This document shows, one piece after another, positions 62,675-64,000 of a stretch of DNA of 64,000 bases. Under the pieces are notes generated by a model. The model ran no database searches. It saw only the letters and a list, made by a program, of their open reading frames with translations, and was not told the origin of the DNA. Both the position numbers and the translations under genes were made by a program. The DNA is taken from NCBI RefSeq assembly GCF_005938625.1, contig NZ_VCNJ01000029.1:248001-312000 (forward strand), given 5' to 3'. How positions within the stretch are numbered: position 1 is the first letter of the stretch; each line of letters opens with the position of its first letter. Source of the stretch: Pseudomonas fluorescens. Lineage in GTDB: Bacteria > Pseudomonadota > Gammaproteobacteria > Pseudomonadales > Pseudomonadaceae.

Positions 62675-64000
62675 ATGAAAATATCTAAAATTGAGATTAG
62701 TAACTTTCGACTTCTTCGAGAATTTTCGTTGGACTTGGAGGATGAGCTTTCACTGGTGATAGGGAAGAATAATTCTGGCAAGACTTCTCTTTTGTCAGCG
62801 CTTGAGAAGTTTGTTGTCGAAAAGTACAAGATAGTTATCGATGATTTTAATGTAAGCCTAAGAGATAGACTTAGTAGGTTGGTCTCCGGGGAAGATCCTA
62901 TTCCGGCGGAGGATGAGTATGATCCCGTTGGTATGCAACTGAAAATTACTATTGTGTACGATAAATCGGATGATTTAGGGCAGGTATCATCGCTCATTAT
63001 GAGTCTTGATCCAGAAGATTATCTAATTAATCTTGGCTTCGAGTATAAGCTCGCGCATGCTCAGGTCGTCGATTTTTACACAGCATTTCAGGAAGAGCGT
63101 GATAACTACGATAATGATGTTCTTCTCTATATTTCTGAGTGGCATGGTAAGTATTTTGGAAGCATAGTGCGTAAAAGTTACCTTAGTGGTGATTGCACGA
63201 AATATACAGATTTAACCAAGGAAAAGATCTCCTTAGAGGAGGTGCTCTCATTTCGATCGATTAGTGCTAAGCGAAGTGTTACGAACAAAGATAATGATAA
63301 AACCCTTTCAGGGCAAACTGCCAAAATATATAAAAGGACGGAAGAGACTGAGGAGCAAAAAGATACCGTAAATATTTTCAAGAAAAAGCTAAGGAGTGCA
63401 GACAAAGACCTCAGTGTGGTTTATCAGAGTATGTTTGCTAAGCTTTTGGGCAGTGTAGAGAGGTTTGGTGGGGTTTCTCATGCGGAAACCTCACTAACTA
63501 TAGCCTCGACATTGCAGCACAGAGAGTTGCTTGAGGGTAATACAACAGTTCTTTATCGATATGAAGATCATAATCTCCCGGAGCATTTTAATGGCTTGGG
63601 GTACATGAATCTGATCAGTATGATTTTTGAAATTGATCTGTTGATGACTTCCTTTAGGCGAGCAATCAATAAAAGACCGGCGGCCGTAAATTTGCTTTTC
63701 ATTGAAGAGCCTGAAGCCCATACTCATCCTCAAATGCAATATGTTTTTATTAAAAATATAAAAAATCTTTTGGCGGAGGGCGTGAAGCGAGAGGATGGGA
63801 TAAATGTAAATCTTCAGACTGTGATAAGTACGCATTCTTCTCATATTGTCGCTGAGTGTGATTTTGATGATATTAAATATATGAAGAAGTCTGCTGGTGA
63901 AGTGCGCTGCAAAAGCCTTAAAAATCTAAAGGATGACTACCTAGACGCGAATCCGAAAGAAGGTGCTGCGCACTTTCGATTTTTGAAGCAATATCTAACT
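62675..64000 (+). CDS. OLD/GajA-type ATPase-endonuclease, partial (runs off window)
   Basis: Open from ATG 62675 to the last base, 442 codons, no stop. ABC-type ATPase of the OLD family: N-terminal MKISKIEISNFRLLREFSL, Walker A GKNNSGKTS at 30-38, Walker B LLFIEEPEAHTHPQ at about 341-354, and STHSSH at about 384-389. The TOPRIM nuclease domain would lie beyond the edge. Codon use is AT-rich, unlike the rest of the window. OLD proteins are anti-phage nucleases, acting alone or with a UvrD-like partner as in Gabija (GajA/GajB). The start has only a weak ribosome site. The partner cannot be seen. Confidence 0.82.
   Translation, partial: MKISKIEISNFRLLREFSLDLEDELSLVIGKNNSGKTSLLSALEKFVVEKYKIVIDDFNVSLRDRLSRLVSGEDPIPAEDEYDPVGMQLKITIVYDKSDDLGQVSSLIMSLDPEDYLINLGFEYKLAHAQVVDFYTAFQEERDNYDNDVLLYISEWHGKYFGSIVRKSYLSGDCTKYTDLTKEKISLEEVLSFRSISAKRSVTNKDNDKTLSGQTAKIYKRTEETEEQKDTVNIFKKKLRSADKDLSVVYQSMFAKLLGSVERFGGVSHAETSLTIASTLQHRELLEGNTTVLYRYEDHNLPEHFNGLGYMNLISMIFEIDLLMTSFRRAINKRPAAVNLLFIEEPEAHTHPQMQYVFIKNIKNLLAEGVKREDGINVNLQTVISTHSSHIVAECDFDDIKYMKKSAGEVRCKSLKNLKDDYLDANPKEGAAHFRFLKQYLT

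Overview
The window is chromosomal DNA from a Pseudomonas, most likely of the P. fluorescens group. The evidence is high-GC coding sequence with strong third-position GC bias, four copies of paired inverted REP sequences (REPINs) of the type common in that group, and several small protein families I know mainly from Pseudomonas (DUF6124-, DUF6555- and DUF2790-like). No rRNA, tRNA, CRISPR array, transposase or integrase was seen.

Layout. 1-6.8 kb: a GltP-type symporter; an old-yellow-enzyme/SDR/NTF2/SRPBCC reductase cluster behind a TetR/NemR-like operator; an AraC regulator; a DMT exporter; a GNAT protein. 6.9-11.5 kb: a DUF2986 gene and a same-strand five-gene set (GNAT, phytanoyl-CoA dioxygenase-like, two-domain methyltransferase, VOC protein, secreted alpha/beta hydrolase) that looks like one uncharacterised pathway. 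11.7-16.5 kb: a divergent panB paralogue, a MocR regulator, a PchB-like lyase, a DAO-type FAD oxidoreductase, a hemerythrin-like protein. 16.3-20 kb: a vitamin B12 uptake operon (BtuB receptor, thioredoxin-like ferredoxin, BtuF-like binding protein) behind a cobalamin riboswitch. 20.2-24 kb: a large autotransporter. 24.2-26.3 kb: saccharopine-dehydrogenase-like, DUF2269 and DCC proteins.

26.3-29.7 kb is a patch of lower GC with an unknown 119-residue protein, an MFS exporter and a membrane O-acyltransferase. 29.9-36.8 kb holds small accessory genes: a DUF6124 protein behind a long structured leader, two probable orphan immunity proteins, GFA and DUF6555 proteins, a shortened HhH glycosylase-like protein, a HEAT-repeat protein and a frameshifted HIT hydrolase. 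37-43.3 kb: amino-acid permease, thioesterase, ABC exporter with a small translationally coupled partner, small membrane and secreted proteins, LysR regulator. 43.5-49.5 kb: an EmrAB-OprM-type tripartite efflux operon with an aldo/keto reductase and a divergent TetR regulator. 49.5-51.4 kb: Mug glycosylase, HSL-type hydrolase and TspO.

51.7-55.9 kb is a divergent locus of mostly unknown genes. Its centre is two translationally coupled proteins, each with a long glycine/alanine-rich hydrophobic core; this is my best candidate for an undescribed system. 55.9-62.2 kb: an EAL phosphodiesterase, REPINs, a secreted tyrosine phosphatase fused to an autotransporter barrel, an AraC regulator and a 2OG-Fe(II) oxygenase. 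From about 62.6 kb the DNA becomes clearly AT-rich, and an OLD/GajA-type ATPase gene starts at 62675 and runs off the right edge. That is probably the beginning of an anti-phage defence island.
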